A DNA stretch of 64,000 nt from Mycolicibacterium moriokaense (GCF_010726085.1 NZ_AP022560.1:1488001-1552000), one strand, 5' to 3'. Numbered from the stretch's first letter, positions 24,808 to 35,017 are shown. The notes: a model not told the origin generated them from the sequence alone. Numbers and translations: made by a program.

Positions 24808-26382
24808 ATGAATGCACTGGCCAGGGTCGCGATCGCGGGGTTGATCGCACTGGTGCCCGGCTGCGCAACGAGCCAGCCACCCGAACCGGCGCCGCCGTCG
24901 ACGCCGACCCAGGCGGACGTACCGCCGCCGCTGGTGCCCGCGATGCCGTTGCCGGAGAACGCCGTCGACAAGGCCGTCGCCAAGCTCGACGGCATCGCCG
25001 AGGAGCTGATGCGCAAGTCCGGCATCCCCGGCATGGCGGTCGCCGTCGTGCACAAGGGGAAGACCGTGTACGCGAAGGGGTTCGGGGTCAGAGACGTCAA
25101 GACCGGTGACCGCGTGGATGCGGACACGGTCTTTCAGCTGGCGTCGGTGTCGAAGTCGATCTCCTCGACGGTGGTCGCCCACCAAGTCGGCGTGCACGCG
25201 ATCGGCTGGGACACCACGATCGTGTCCAAGTTGCCGTGGTTCGCGCTGTCGGATCCGACCGTGACGCAGATGGTCACCGTCGGCGACATGATGTCGCACC
25301 GCTCCGGGCTTCCCGACCACGCAGGCGACATCCTCGAGGACATCGGACACGACCGTCGCTATGTGCTCGAGCACCTGCGGGACTTCCCGCTCGATCCGTT
25401 CCGAATCTCATATGCCTACACCAACTTCGGGTACACCACCGGCGCCGAGGCGGTCGCCGCGAGTGCCGGCAAGCCGTGGGACGCGCTGGCCGACGAGGTG
25501 CTGTTCGACCCGCTCGGTATGACATCGACGAGTTTCCGTTTCGCCGACTACGAGTCCAGGGCCAACCGCACCCTCGGCCATATCCGCATCGACGGTTCCT
25601 ACGAGCCGCTGTACGTCCGAAACGCGGACGCGCAAGCGCCTGCAGGCGGCGCCAGTTCGTCGCTCAACGACATGACCCGCTGGCTCGCCATGGTGCTCGC
25701 GAACGGCAAGCACGAGGGCAAGCAGATCGTCGACGCCGGCGCGCTGCTGCCCGCCCTGAGTCCGCAGATCGTCTCGAGCCCACCGACGCAGCCCGCGATG
25801 CGGTCAGGCTTCTACGGATTCGGCTTCAACGTCGGGACGACGTCGGCGGCACGCACGGAACTCAGCCACTCGGGCGCCTTCGAGCTCGGCGCAGCCACGA
25901 ATTTCGTCATCCTCCCGTCGGCCGACGTGGCGATCGTCGCGCTCACCAACGCCACGCCATCGGGTGTGCCCGAAGCACTGACGGCCCAGTTCGCGGACCT
26001 GGTGCAGTTCGGCGAGGTGCGTGAAGATTGGTACGGCCTGTACAGCTCGGTCATCGACGAGATGGACGACCCGGTCGGGTCACTGGTCGGCAAGCAGCCG
26101 CCACCGAATCCAGCTCCCGCCGCGCCGTTGTCGACCTACGTCGGGACGTACCAGAACGACTTCTGGGGTCCGGCCCGTGTCACCGAGAAGAACGGCAAGC
26201 TGATGCTGGCGCTCGGTTCGAAGCTGACCGTCCCGCTCGACCACTGGGACGGCAACGTGTTCACGTTCAAGTTCGTCACCGAAAACGCGCCACCGGGCAC
26301 GATTTCGATGGCCACGTTCGACGGCGACAAGCTCGTGCTCGAGTATTACGACGAGTTCGGTAAGGGGACGTTCACCAAATGA
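24808..26382 (+). CDS. Serine beta-lactamase/esterase-like lipoprotein (Rv0907-like)
   Basis: A 524-residue class C beta-lactamase-fold hydrolase. The N-terminus is a lipoprotein signal with cysteine 19 in LIALVPGC, so the protein is probably anchored on the outer face of the cytoplasmic membrane. The nucleophile motif SVSK gives S113/K116, a YTN triad element lies near residue 210, and an HSG motif lies near 353. A C-terminal lipocalin-like domain follows (from about 440). It may trim peptidoglycan-related peptides or esters. It overlaps ctpE by 4 bp. Confidence 0.9.
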   Translation: MNALARVAIAGLIALVPGCATSQPPEPAPPSTPTQADVPPPLVPAMPLPENAVDKAVAKLDGIAEELMRKSGIPGMAVAVVHKGKTVYAKGFGVRDVKTGDRVDADTVFQLASVSKSISSTVVAHQVGVHAIGWDTTIVSKLPWFALSDPTVTQMVTVGDMMSHRSGLPDHAGDILEDIGHDRRYVLEHLRDFPLDPFRISYAYTNFGYTTGAEAVAASAGKPWDALADEVLFDPLGMTSTSFRFADYESRANRTLGHIRIDGSYEPLYVRNADAQAPAGGASSSLNDMTRWLAMVLANGKHEGKQIVDAGALLPALSPQIVSSPPTQPAMRSGFYGFGFNVGTTSAARTELSHSGAFELGAATNFVILPSADVAIVALTNATPSGVPEALTAQFADLVQFGEVREDWYGLYSSVIDEMDDPVGSLVGKQPPPNPAPAAPLSTYVGTYQNDFWGPARVTEKNGKLMLALGSKLTVPLDHWDGNVFTFKFVTENAPPGTISMATFDGDKLVLEYYDEFGKGTFTK

Positions 26383-28769
26383 CCACCATCCCAGGCGTCA
26401 ACATCGCCGGCCTCTCCGATGCCGAAGTCGCGCAGCGTGTTTCCGAAGGCAAGACCAACGATGTGCCGACCCGCGCGGCACGCAGCGTCTCAGAGATCGT
26501 CCGGGCCAACGTGCTCACCCGCATCAACGCCATTCTCGGTGTCCTGCTGATCATCGTCCTGTCCACCGGTTCGGTGATCAACGGCGCGTTCGGACTGCTG
26601 ATCATCGCCAACAGTGCGATCGGCATCATCCAGGAGCTACGCGCCAAGCAGACATTGGACAAGCTGGCGATCGTCGGGCAGGCGAAACCCTTGGTGCGCA
26701 GGCAGTCCGGCACCAAGGCGGTACTTCCCGCCGAGATCGTGCTCGACGACATCATCGAACTCGGGCCCGGTGACCAGATCGTCGTCGACGGTGAGATCGT
26801 CGAGGAGTCCAACCTCGAGGTCGACGAGTCGCTGCTCACCGGCGAGGCCGACCCCATCGCCAAAGGCGTCGGCGATGGTGTCATGTCGGGCAGCTTCGTC
26901 GTCGCGGGCAGCGGCGCGTACCGGGCCACCAAGGTCGGCCGGGAAGCCTACGCGGCCAAGCTCGCCGAGGAGGCCAGCAAGTTCACTCTGGTGAATTCCG
27001 AACTGCGCAGCGGTATCAACAAGATCCTGCAGTTCATCACGTATCTGCTGATACCCGCGGGTCTGCTGATCATCTACACGCAGCTGTTCACCACCGGTGC
27101 GGACTGGCGTGAGGCCGTGTTGCGGATGGTCGGTGCGTTGGTGCCGATGGTGCCCGAAGGCCTGGTGCTGATGACGTCGATCGCCTTCGCCGTCGGCGTG
27201 ATCCGGCTGGGCCGCAGGCAGTGTCTGGTCAACGAACTTCCCGCCATCGAGGGACTGGCCCGTGTCGACGTCGTGTGTGCCGACAAGACCGGCACTCTCA
27301 CCGAAAACGGCATGCGGGTCTCGGATCTGAAGAAGCTGAACGAAGGCAACGTCGCCGACATTCTTGCGCAGCTGGCCGCCGACGACGCCCGACCCAACGC
27401 GAGCATGCAGGCCATCGCGGAGGCCTACAAGATGCCGCCCGGATGGCAGGCCACGGCGATCGCACCGTTCAAATCCGCCACCAAGTGGAGCGGCGCGTCG
27501 TACGGGGAGCACGGCAACTGGGTGATCGGCGCGCCCGACGTGCTGCTCGAGCCGGGGTCCGAAATCGCCCAGCAGGCAGAGGAAATCGGCGCGAAGGGAT
27601 TGCGGGTGCTACTGCTCGGCTCGTCCGATGTGCCTGTCGACCACCCGGATGCGCCGGGTTGTGTCACTCCGGCGGCGCTGGTGGTTCTTGAGCAGCGCAT
27701 CCGACCCGACGCCCATGACACGCTGAATTACTTTGCGGATCAGAAGGTTTCGATCAAGGTGATCTCGGGCGACAACGCCGTTTCGGTCGCGGCGGTGGCC
27801 GGCTCGCTCGGGCTGAGTGGCGAGACGATGGACGCGCGCCAGCTGCCCGACGATCCCGAGCAGCTGGCCGACACTCTCGAGGAGTGCACCACCTTCGGCA
27901 GGGTCCGGCCGGATCAGAAGCGAGCCATGGTGCACGCCCTGCAGTCGCGCGGACATACCGTCGCGATGACGGGGGACGGCGTCAACGACGTGCTCGCCCT
28001 GAAGGACGCTGATATCGGCGTCGCGATGGGCTCCGGCAGTTCGGCCTCCCGCGCGGTGGCCCAGATCGTGTTGCTGGACAACAAGTTCGCGACGTTGCCG
28101 TACGTCGTCGGCGAGGGCCGCCGTGTCATCGGCAACATCGAGCGAGTCTCGAACCTGTTCCTCACCAAGACCGTGTACTCGGTGCTGCTGGCGATTCTCG
28201 TCGGCCTCGGCGGCCTGTCGTCGAAGCTGTTCGGCACCGATCCGCTGCTGTTCCCGTTCCAGCCGATCCACGTGACGATCGCGGCGTGGTTCACCATCGG
28301 CATCCCGGCGTTCATCCTGTCGCTGGCGCCGAACAACGAGCGCGCGCACCGGGGGTTCGTGCGCCGGGTCATGACGGCGGCGCTGCCCTCGGGCGTCGTG
28401 GTCGGGATCGCGACGTTCACCTCGTACCTGGTGGCGTATCAGGGACGCACGGCCACACCGGCCGAGCAGATGCAGGCGTCGACGGCGGCGCTGATCACGC
28501 TGCTGGTCACGGGGGTGTGGGTGCTGGCGGTGGTGGCACGGCCGTACCAGTGGTGGCGGGTGGCGCTGGTCGTCGTGTCCGGCCTGGCATATGTCGTGAT
28601 CTTCTCGATTCCACTGGCCCGAAAGGCGTTCATGCTCGACCCGTCGAACCTCAAGACCACGTCGATCGCGCTGCTCATCGGGGTGGTCGGAGCGGCGGCC
28701 GTCGAGGTCATCTGGTGGGTGCAGGGAGCGGTTCTGGGCGAACGTCGGCGGCTATGGCGCTCGGAGTAG
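26379..28769 (+). CDS. ctpE: P-type cation ATPase CtpE
   Basis: A 796-residue P-type ATPase matching mycobacterial CtpE (Rv0908). Seen are the actuator loop SLLTGEADP (about 151-159), the membrane PEGL motif (259-262), the phosphorylation site [10 protein letters not shown] with D302, and the hinge [18 protein letters not shown]. About ten membrane helices are predicted, the last six after residue 580. CtpE of M. smegmatis is reported to take up calcium. ATG 26379 overlaps the upstream stop, so it belongs to the same operon. Confidence 0.96.
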   Translation: MTTIPGVNIAGLSDAEVAQRVSEGKTNDVPTRAARSVSEIVRANVLTRINAILGVLLIIVLSTGSVINGAFGLLIIANSAIGIIQELRAKQTLDKLAIVGQAKPLVRRQSGTKAVLPAEIVLDDIIELGPGDQIVVDGEIVEESNLEVDESLLTGEADPIAKGVGDGVMSGSFVVAGSGAYRATKVGREAYAAKLAEEASKFTLVNSELRSGINKILQFITYLLIPAGLLIIYTQLFTTGADWREAVLRMVGALVPMVPEGLVLMTSIAFAVGVIRLGRRQCLVNELPAIEGLARVDVVCADKTGTLTENGMRVSDLKKLNEGNVADILAQLAADDARPNASMQAIAEAYKMPPGWQATAIAPFKSATKWSGASYGEHGNWVIGAPDVLLEPGSEIAQQAEEIGAKGLRVLLLGSSDVPVDHPDAPGCVTPAALVVLEQRIRPDAHDTLNYFADQKVSIKVISGDNAVSVAAVAGSLGLSGETMDARQLPDDPEQLADTLEECTTFGRVRPDQKRAMVHALQSRGHTVAMTGDGVNDVLALKDADIGVAMGSGSSASRAVAQIVLLDNKFATLPYVVGEGRRVIGNIERVSNLFLTKTVYSVLLAILVGLGGLSSKLFGTDPLLFPFQPIHVTIAAWFTIGIPAFILSLAPNNERAHRGFVRRVMTAALPSGVVVGIATFTSYLVAYQGRTATPAEQMQASTAALITLLVTGVWVLAVVARPYQWWRVALVVVSGLAYVVIFSIPLARKAFMLDPSNLKTTSIALLIGVVGAAAVEVIWWVQGAVLGERRRLWRSE

Positions 28770-28778
28770 GCTGGTCGC

Positions 28779-28961
28779 ATGGCAATCCTCGACAAGGTGA
28801 AGAATCTGCTGGCCAAGAATGCCGACAAGGTGGACACCGCGATCGACAAGGCCGGTGACATCGTCGACGAGAAGACGCAGGGCAAATACGCCCAGCACAT
28901 CGACAAGGTGCAGGAGGCCGCCAAGAAGGCGGTCGACAAGAACAACCCGCAGACCCCCTAG
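28779..28961 (+). CDS. Rv0909-like candidate antitoxin
   Basis: A 60-residue lysine-rich helical protein (MAILDKVKNLLAKNADKVDT start) of the MT0933-type antitoxin family. It matches Rv0909, listed in M. tuberculosis as antitoxin of a candidate toxin-antitoxin pair with Rv0910. It lies 9 bp after ctpE and 8 bp before the partner gene. Such short amphipathic helices could also be general stress proteins. Confidence 0.85.
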   Translation: MAILDKVKNLLAKNADKVDTAIDKAGDIVDEKTQGKYAQHIDKVQEAAKKAVDKNNPQTP

Positions 28962-28969
28962 AAACACCT

Positions 28970-29416
28970 ATGGCAAAACTTTCCGTCTCCGTCGACGTTC
29001 CTCTTCCGCCGGAGAAGGCGTGGGAATCCGCGTCTGATCTGCCCCGCTACAAGGAGTGGCTGACCGTCCACAAGGTGTGGCGGAGCAAGCTGCCAGAAAC
29101 CCTTGAGAAGGGCACGGCCATCGAGTCGATCGTCGAAGTCAAGGGCATGCCCGTGCGGGTCAAGTGGACCATCGTCCACTTCAAGCCGCCCGAGACAATC
29201 ACCCTCGATGGCAAGGGCGAGGGCGGCGTCAAGGTCAAGCTCATCGGCAAGGTGCGGCCCTCCAAGAAGGTCGACGCGGGGTCGAGCGTCACCTTCGACG
29301 TGCACCTCGGCGGCCCTGCGTTGTTCGGACCCATCGGGATGGTGGTCGCCGGCGCGCTGAAGAGCGATTTCCGGGAGTCGTTGGACCGCTTCCAGGCCGT
29401 GTTCGCCCCAGCCTGA
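28970..29416 (+). CDS. SRPBCC-fold protein, Rv0910-like candidate toxin
   Basis: A 148-residue START/Bet v1-like (SRPBCC) protein beginning MAKLSVSVDVPLPPEKAWES, with the fold's beta strands and a C-terminal helix visible. It matches Rv0910, the candidate toxin paired with Rv0909. Proteins of this fold usually bind hydrophobic ligands, so a lipid-binding role is an alternative. It ends the conserved echA6-ctpE block, and a strong hairpin follows. Confidence 0.87.
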   Translation: MAKLSVSVDVPLPPEKAWESASDLPRYKEWLTVHKVWRSKLPETLEKGTAIESIVEVKGMPVRVKWTIVHFKPPETITLDGKGEGGVKVKLIGKVRPSKKVDAGSSVTFDVHLGGPALFGPIGMVVAGALKSDFRESLDRFQAVFAPA

Positions 29417-29432
29417 CCCACCCGTTTACACG

Positions 29433-29490
29433 CGAGCAGACGTGAACACCCCTAGATTTGGGCATATTTGGGGGTGTTCACGTCTGCTCG
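29433..29490. terminator. Perfect 20-bp inverted repeat between convergent genes (family A)
   Basis: CGAGCAGACGTGAACACCCC at 29433-29452 and its exact reverse complement at 29471-29490 flank an 18-nt loop. It lies between the stops of the Rv0910-like gene and the ERG2-like gene. It is the clean copy of the imperfect repeat at 1729-1790 and probably a bidirectional terminator. Confidence 0.75.
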
Positions 29491-29501
29491 TGCAGTGGTG
29501 A

Positions 29502-30062
29502 TTACCGGCGCCGCCGCACCAGTTTCGCGAACTCCGCCGTCGAGCGGCGCACCGATTCGAATTCCAGCGATACCAGCAGCGTGTCCACCATCGCGAACGG
29601 CAGGGTGGTGGCCACCGCGCCGCGGCCGTACTCGATGTGCCACGAGCCGGGATGAATGGTCATGCCGCGAGCCTGCCCCCGCGCCATGTGTGCGTGCTCA
29701 CCGGGCAACAGCGTCGAGGCGGTGAGATCGTCCGATTCGATGTCATACCAGTCGATTTGGCCGGCGATCAGAAACTTGTGCACGTCGACGTGCTTGTAGC
29801 GACCCGAAAAGCCTTGGGTGCCAGTGGGTGTGCCGAAGATCACGAGGTACTCACGTGGGCTGAAGTAGAGGAACCTGACCTTGCCGAGGATGCCACCCGC
29901 TTTGCTGCCCACCCACCGTCCTGGCGTGGCATCGATGAGATCGGGATACTCGTCGGCCAGCGCCTCGACGGCGCGGGTGATCAGCTCACCGTTCTCCAGC
30001 GGCAGCCCCACAACCTGCTTGGCCACCCTGCCCAGCACGTCCGGATCGATCTTGTACGCCAT
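29502..30062 (-). CDS. ERG2 / sigma-1-receptor-like protein
   Basis: A 186-residue protein whose middle (YFSPREYLVIFGTPTGTQGF, GRYKHVDVHKFLIAGQ) and end (GSWHIEYGRGAVATTLPFAM) match the ERG2/sigma-1 receptor cupin-like fold known from eukaryotic sterol C8 isomerases. In that family a carboxylate pair in a hydrophobic barrel protonates the sterol. Unlike the eukaryotic proteins, no N-terminal membrane span is seen. It is the last gene of the long minus-strand operon, overlapping the P450 stop by one base. A bacterial isomerase or binding protein for a sterol- or terpenoid-like ligand is my inference. Confidence 0.8.
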   Translation of the reverse strand: MAYKIDPDVLGRVAKQVVGLPLENGELITRAVEALADEYPDLIDATPGRWVGSKAGGILGKVRFLYFSPREYLVIFGTPTGTQGFSGRYKHVDVHKFLIAGQIDWYDIESDDLTASTLLPGEHAHMARGQARGMTIHPGSWHIEYGRGAVATTLPFAMVDTLLVSLEFESVRRSTAEFAKLVRRRR

Positions 30063-31288
30063 CAGCCGAACTGTATCCGCAGGCTCGTCGGCCCGCTGAG
30101 ACCCAGCAGCGGCTTCCATGGCACCGATTCGGTGCGCGACGGGTTGGGCAGACGCTGGGAGAGGATCTTCAGCGCCTCGGCGAGTTCCAGCCGCGCCAGG
30201 TTGGCGCCCAGGCAATAGTGCACCCCGCCGCCGAAGGTCAGGATCGGTGGCGGGTCGTCACGCGTGATGTCGAAGCGTGTCGGATCGTCGTAGATCGCGC
30301 TATCACGGTTGGCCGCATAGGTATTCACGATGATGAACGTGTCTTTGGGAAATGTGTAGTCGTCGATCACGACATCCTCGGCGGCGCTGCGCACCGTGCT
30401 GCACATGGACGGCGAGTGGCGCATCGTCTCCTCGACGGCGCGCATCGCCAACTCCGGCCTCTCCCGCAATAGCGACCACTGTTCCGGGTGATCGCAGAAC
30501 ACCTGCATCGAGGCGGCCAGTTGGCTTCGCGTCGTATCGGTGCCCGCCACCAGAATGCTGAAGGCCAGCATCCGCAACTCACCTGTGTCGAGCCGATCGC
30601 CGGCGTCCTCGATCCGAATGAGCTCGGAGAGCAGATCGTCGGTCAGGCTCTGTCTCCTAACCGCAACCATATCGTCGATGTAGGAGTCGAATTCGTCCCA
30701 CGCCTTCAGGACGACGGGCTCCTCCTCTGCCAGGTTGCAATCGAAGCTGACGATCTTGAAGATGTCATCGGCCCATCGGGAGAACTGCCGCCAGTCCTCA
30801 CGCGGCGCCCCGAGCAGCGCGCAGATGACCGGAATGGGGTACGGGCGGGCGATATCCGCGACGAACTCACAGCCGCCCGCGTCGGCCACCGCATCGATGA
30901 GCTCGTTGACCACCGTGTGGATGGTGTCGTGCATCCGCGCGGTCGCGCGCGGCGTGAACGCGCGTGACACCAACCCGCGCAGCCGGCGATGCTCATCGCC
31001 CTCCATGTTCAAGATGCTGCGAGTCACCCTGTCCCACAACGGCCCTGACGTGATGCCGTGGGCGGAGAGATGGATGCCCTTGGGCACGACGAACCGCGGG
31101 TCCCGAAGCACGGTGCGGGCCAGTTCGTACGAGAGCACCTCGGGGCCGATCGGTCCCAGCGCGATGGGGGCGGCCTCCTGCGCCGCGCGGAACTGGGGAT
31201 AGATCTCCTGCGGCGTGTCGGTGACGTCGTACTGCAGGGTGGGCAGGTCCGCGTCGAACACACTGGGTTTGGCGGCGTCGACAGTCAT
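30062..31288 (-). CDS. Cytochrome P450
   Basis: A 408-residue soluble bacterial P450. The I-helix oxygen motif AGTDTT lies near residue 245, the ExxR pair is in VEETMRHSP, and the haem loop is FGGGVHYCLGANLAR with the cysteine thiolate near residue 353. It should hydroxylate a lipophilic substrate using a ferredoxin and reductase, neither of which is encoded in this operon. It overlaps the VOC gene upstream (ATGA) and the ERG2-like gene downstream. Confidence 0.95.
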   Translation of the reverse strand: MTVDAAKPSVFDADLPTLQYDVTDTPQEIYPQFRAAQEAAPIALGPIGPEVLSYELARTVLRDPRFVVPKGIHLSAHGITSGPLWDRVTRSILNMEGDEHRRLRGLVSRAFTPRATARMHDTIHTVVNELIDAVADAGGCEFVADIARPYPIPVICALLGAPREDWRQFSRWADDIFKIVSFDCNLAEEEPVVLKAWDEFDSYIDDMVAVRRQSLTDDLLSELIRIEDAGDRLDTGELRMLAFSILVAGTDTTRSQLAASMQVFCDHPEQWSLLRERPELAMRAVEETMRHSPSMCSTVRSAAEDVVIDDYTFPKDTFIIVNTYAANRDSAIYDDPTRFDITRDDPPPILTFGGGVHYCLGANLARLELAEALKILSQRLPNPSRTESVPWKPLLGLSGPTSLRIQFG

Positions 31289-31698
31289 GGCACGTTGGTG
31301 TCCAGTAGGGTCAGCGGCAGGCCGAGCACCGACAGGTCGATCTCTTCCAGGTGTGTGCCGTCGCCGGCCAGCTTTTGGCGGAATCGTATTGCTGCGCCGA
31401 ACTTCTCGGCGACGGATTCCGCGTCCGAGGCGTCGGGAACCTGCAGCACGACGGTGTAGATCCCGTCACCCTTCTCGTCGAGAAAGGTCTGCACCGATCC
31501 CGCGACGGTGGCCGTCGATCCCGGGATCGGGCTGATGAGCTCAACCCCGCGGTCCCAGTCCAGGCTCACGCGGACACCGAGCTCGGTCAGCTCCGCAGGC
31601 TGGAACGCGAAGCCGAGCTCGGCGAACATCCGCGCGACGGTCTCGTGCCGCTCGGGCGCCACGGCGAAGACGACGTGATGCAGCCGGGGCGCGGTCAT
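31285..31698 (-). CDS. VOC/glyoxalase-like protein
   Basis: A 137-residue vicinal-oxygen-chelate protein (MTAPRLHHVVFAVAPERHET; second beta-alpha module from about residue 75). The histidine-rich first strand and a distal Glu (HLEEIDL) are in the places of VOC metal ligands, as in methylmalonyl-CoA epimerase-like members. It may be an epimerase, isomerase or dioxygenase-like lyase. ATG 31698 overlaps the upstream stop by 4 bp, the spacing seen through this operon. Confidence 0.8.
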   Translation of the reverse strand: MTAPRLHHVVFAVAPERHETVARMFAELGFAFQPAELTELGVRVSLDWDRGVELISPIPGSTATVAGSVQTFLDEKGDGIYTVVLQVPDASDAESVAEKFGAAIRFRQKLAGDGTHLEEIDLSVLGLPLTLLDTNVP

Positions 31699-32753
31699 TT
31701 CCGCACCAGCCCGCGGGGGCGGATGAGCCCGAGGTCGAAATGGGTGACCCAGCCCGGCTCGGCGTCGCACACGTCGGGGATCGCGTTGATGGCCCCCATC
31801 GCGGTCCAGTCGTAGCCGGGATGGTGCATCGTGCCGTCGGGCCGATCGATGCCCTCGAGCGTGAGTTCGGTGGGTGGATCGCCTTCGATCACGATCCGGT
31901 ACCGCGTCTTGCCCCAGTCCCACGACGGGTCGATCTTGTCGGGCGCGCTCGTCAAGTAGATGGCGTGGAAGACGATCAGCGGATTGCCATCGACCCATGC
32001 CGTCCACTCGTGATGCTGGGCGGCGACTGTCCCGCGAGGTATCACCCCCAACGCATGCGGAATGTCCTCGGTGGCGACGGCCGCCTGCACGTCGGCAGCG
32101 GTGACGTCGTCGATGCTCACCCCGAGACCGTCGGCGATCATGTGCATCGACTGCGCGAAGAACGGTACACCGAGGCCCAGAATCGTTGGCTCGGTGAGGA
32201 ATTTCTCCTTGTCCTTGCCGAAGCCCATCCAGTCGATGTGATCCAGCGGCGCATCGGTGAGCACATTCACGACCTCGTACACGACGATCTGGTCGATCCT
32301 GTTCATCACACGCGCAAGGGTCATTGGCAGGATGTCGCCCGCATAACCCGGATGGATACCGCCACCGTGGAAGGAGGTCCCACCGTCGGCGCACGCGGCG
32401 CGGATCTGCTCGCCGCCGTCGCGAAAATCCTCGGTGGGATAGAAGAAGCCGCTTGTGGTGACGACGTTCTTGCCCGAGCGCAGCAGTCGGCAAACCGTAT
32501 CGACGTCCATGATCACCGGCGTGTAGAACACACAGTCGGCATCCATCGCGATGACCGATTCGACGTCATCGGTCGTGACGACCCCGGTCGGCGCGATACC
32601 CGCGATCTCGCCGGCGTCCTTGCCGACCTTGTCCTTGCTGTGCACCAGAACGGCGACGAGGTCGAATGTCGGATTGTCGGCGAAGTGCCGCACCCCGACC
32701 TGCCCGACGTCGCCCGTCATCCACTGGATGACCCGATACGTCTTCTCAGGCAT
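31695..32753 (-). CDS. DapB-like NAD(P)-dependent oxidoreductase
   Basis: A 352-residue protein with a dihydrodipicolinate-reductase-type Rossmann start (YRVIQWMTGDVGQVGVRHFA) and a C-terminal domain that differs from true DapB. Actinobacterial proteins of this kind occur beside P450s and are not lysine-biosynthesis enzymes. The best guess is an NAD(P)H-dependent reductase/dehydrogenase of a ketone or imine. ATG 32753 is chosen; a GTG at 32762 is also possible. It overlaps its paralogue upstream. Confidence 0.82.
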   Translation of the reverse strand: MPEKTYRVIQWMTGDVGQVGVRHFADNPTFDLVAVLVHSKDKVGKDAGEIAGIAPTGVVTTDDVESVIAMDADCVFYTPVIMDVDTVCRLLRSGKNVVTTSGFFYPTEDFRDGGEQIRAACADGGTSFHGGGIHPGYAGDILPMTLARVMNRIDQIVVYEVVNVLTDAPLDHIDWMGFGKDKEKFLTEPTILGLGVPFFAQSMHMIADGLGVSIDDVTAADVQAAVATEDIPHALGVIPRGTVAAQHHEWTAWVDGNPLIVFHAIYLTSAPDKIDPSWDWGKTRYRIVIEGDPPTELTLEGIDRPDGTMHHPGYDWTAMGAINAIPDVCDAEPGWVTHFDLGLIRPRGLVRK

Positions 32754-33795
32754 TGATGACACCCCTGGGTAGTAGCAGCGGTAGGTCGTTATAGGTCGCG
32801 ATGCCGGGAGGCGCGGCGACGACGGCGGGTATCGCGGTGATCGCCGGAACGGCGGTGATGGTGAGCCCCAACAGGACGTAGTCCTCGATGGTTTCGCCGA
32901 CGAAGTCGGGCGGTGGCTCGAAGCTCAGCGTGGTCTTGATCGTCGGACGGCCCTCGATGGTCACGTCGTATCCGAAACCCATCGACCATGTCGGCTGAAG
33001 GGATTGTCCTTTCGTCCAGACCCCGCGCACCTCGACGACCTCACGCGCGCCGAGGAAGCCCTTCCAGCGCACATCGATTCCGGCCACGCAACCCTTCGCG
33101 ATGTGCCAGCCGCCGGGAAGGTCGAGATCCTCGGTGGTCTGGGCATATTCGGCGTCGCAGCGGATTTCGTCCAGTTCGACTCCGAGGGCGTTGGCGAGCA
33201 GCAGTACGGCCTCCCGGAAGATCTCCGAACCCTTCTCGGTGATGTCGCGCAGGCCCGGCTGGTCGATGGGATAGCCGAACCCCATGATCTTCTCGGTGTC
33301 GGGGGAGTTGTAGATGGTCGTGTCGAAGGACTCCACGATCGATATCCGGTCGACCCGGTCGGAGATCCCGGCCGCGACGATCGCGAACAGTTGCATGAAA
33401 CCCGGGTTGAGCCCGCTGCCGAAGATCGTCGAACCGCCACGACGGCAGGCCTCCTCGATGCGTGCGCGACCCGATCCGAGCCGGTGGCCGGTGATGAACT
33501 CCGACGTGGTCACCACATTGATGCCCGCGCCCAGAAGCCTCTCCAACTCATCGACATTCGCGAACATCGGGTTGTAGACGACGCAGTCCGGTTTGAGCGC
33601 GAGCAATGCGTCGACGTCGTCGGTGGCGGTCACCCCGAGCGGTTCGATGCCGCACAGCTCGCCCACGTCGCGCCCCACCTTGTCCGGTGACCAGGCGTAG
33701 CAGCCGACGAGTTCCAGTGTCGAGTTCGCCGCGATCGCATGGACCGACTTCTTACCGACGTTGCCGGTCGTCCATTGCACGACGCGATACGTCAT
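32746..33795 (-). CDS. DapB-like NAD(P)-dependent oxidoreductase, paralogue 2
   Basis: A 349-residue relative of the preceding product, with the nucleotide motif YRVVQWTTGNVGKKSVHAIA, a GRDVGELCGI stretch, and a GSGLNPGFMQLF loop matching GGGIHPGYAGDI in the paralogue. The two diverge strongly in the second half, suggesting different substrates or subunits of one heteromer. It overlaps the P450 at 33792-35015 by an ATGA. Confidence 0.83.
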   Translation of the reverse strand: MTYRVVQWTTGNVGKKSVHAIAANSTLELVGCYAWSPDKVGRDVGELCGIEPLGVTATDDVDALLALKPDCVVYNPMFANVDELERLLGAGINVVTTSEFITGHRLGSGRARIEEACRRGGSTIFGSGLNPGFMQLFAIVAAGISDRVDRISIVESFDTTIYNSPDTEKIMGFGYPIDQPGLRDITEKGSEIFREAVLLLANALGVELDEIRCDAEYAQTTEDLDLPGGWHIAKGCVAGIDVRWKGFLGAREVVEVRGVWTKGQSLQPTWSMGFGYDVTIEGRPTIKTTLSFEPPPDFVGETIEDYVLLGLTITAVPAITAIPAVVAAPPGIATYNDLPLLLPRGVINA

Positions 33796-35015
33796 CCGGC
33801 CGCCGCCCAGGTCGAGCGCTCACCGGGGGTGAAGCCCACCGGGATCCGGCGGTAACCGCGGGTGACGGAGTTGCCGTGGAATTCCGCCGTGCCGGCGAGC
33901 GTGTAGTCGGGCATCCGCGCCAAGACTTGTTCCAGGCCGACTTGGAACTCGAGGCGCGCCAGGTTGGAGCCGAGACACCGATGGACGCCTGCGCCGAATC
34001 CGAGGTGCCGGTTCGCCTGCCGGTCGAGGATGCACCGATCCGGATCCGGGAACTCCGAGGCGTCACGGTTGGCGGAGGCGTAGTTGACGATGACCGATTG
34101 ACCGGGGCAGAAGGTGTGCCCGGCGAGCTCCACTTCCTGCGCGACCGTCCTCGGTATGCCGTGGATCGACCCCCCGAAGCGGATGAACTCCTCGACCGCC
34201 TTGGGCAGGATCTCCGGTTCGGCGATCAGCCGGTCGCGCTCGTCGGGATGCGTTGCGAGGTAATGGAAGGCGAACGACATTGCGCTTGCCGTCGTCTCCA
34301 GTCCTGCCTGCACCAGCAGCATCGCGTTGCCGACGACGTCGCCGAACTCCAGCTTCTCGCCGTCGATTTCGGCGTTGAGCAGGACGTCGATCATGTCGTC
34401 CTGCGGCGGTTGGCTGGTGCGTGCCGACACCGCATCGTGAATGTGCTGGTATAGCCCACCCCAGGCGGCCATCCGGGCGTCTTCGGTGGCGCCGTTCAGC
34501 GCGGTGTCCGTCAGCTCGAGACACAGCGGGACGTCGTCGATGGGCATACCGAGCAGGTACTTGAAGAACACGATGCCCGGCTGCCGCCATGCGACCTCGG
34601 CGAGATCACCCGTGCCCGCCTCGATGAAAGTGTCGATGAGTCGGTCGGTCTCCGTGCGGATCTGCGGCCGCAGGGCCTTCATCCGGGCGGGTGAGAAGTA
34701 GGGGTTGAGGACTTTTCGAAACTTCTGCTGTCGCGGCGGGTCGAGGGTGATGACGAGATCGCCCGTGAGCCGTTCGGCCCCCTCCGGCGCCGGGTTGGAG
34801 GAGAAGTGCTCCCAGTCCTGCAGGATCTTGTAGCACTCCTGGTAGCGATTGGCCACCCACGCGCCGCCTTCGGTGGCGGCGAGGAACGGCGAATCGGTAT
34901 GCGAGAAGGGTCCATTCCGCCGCATCACGGCGTAGACGGCGTACAGAAAGTCGTTGTCGTTGAAGTCCTCGTGGCGAAGGTTCAGATTCGCCGCGTGCTC
35001 CTCCGGCGACCTCAT
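33792..35015 (-). CDS. Cytochrome P450
   Basis: A 407-residue P450 with I-helix motif AGLETTAS (the usual acid is Glu), the ExxR in VEEFIRFGG, and haem loop FGAGVHRCLGSNLAR. It is only distantly similar to the P450 at 30062-31288, so two separate oxidation steps are expected. ATG 35015 lies two bases beyond the upstream stop; GTG 35021 would give the 4-bp overlap common in this operon. No redox partner gene is nearby. Confidence 0.95.
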   Translation of the reverse strand: MRSPEEHAANLNLRHEDFNDNDFLYAVYAVMRRNGPFSHTDSPFLAATEGGAWVANRYQECYKILQDWEHFSSNPAPEGAERLTGDLVITLDPPRQQKFRKVLNPYFSPARMKALRPQIRTETDRLIDTFIEAGTGDLAEVAWRQPGIVFFKYLLGMPIDDVPLCLELTDTALNGATEDARMAAWGGLYQHIHDAVSARTSQPPQDDMIDVLLNAEIDGEKLEFGDVVGNAMLLVQAGLETTASAMSFAFHYLATHPDERDRLIAEPEILPKAVEEFIRFGGSIHGIPRTVAQEVELAGHTFCPGQSVIVNYASANRDASEFPDPDRCILDRQANRHLGFGAGVHRCLGSNLARLEFQVGLEQVLARMPDYTLAGTAEFHGNSVTRGYRRIPVGFTPGERSTWAAAG

Positions 35016-35017
35016 CG

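Noticed and set aside
31695..33795. Lysine-pathway dihydrodipicolinate reductase
   Set aside because: Only the nucleotide-binding half resembles DapB; length (about 350), catalytic region and operon context differ.
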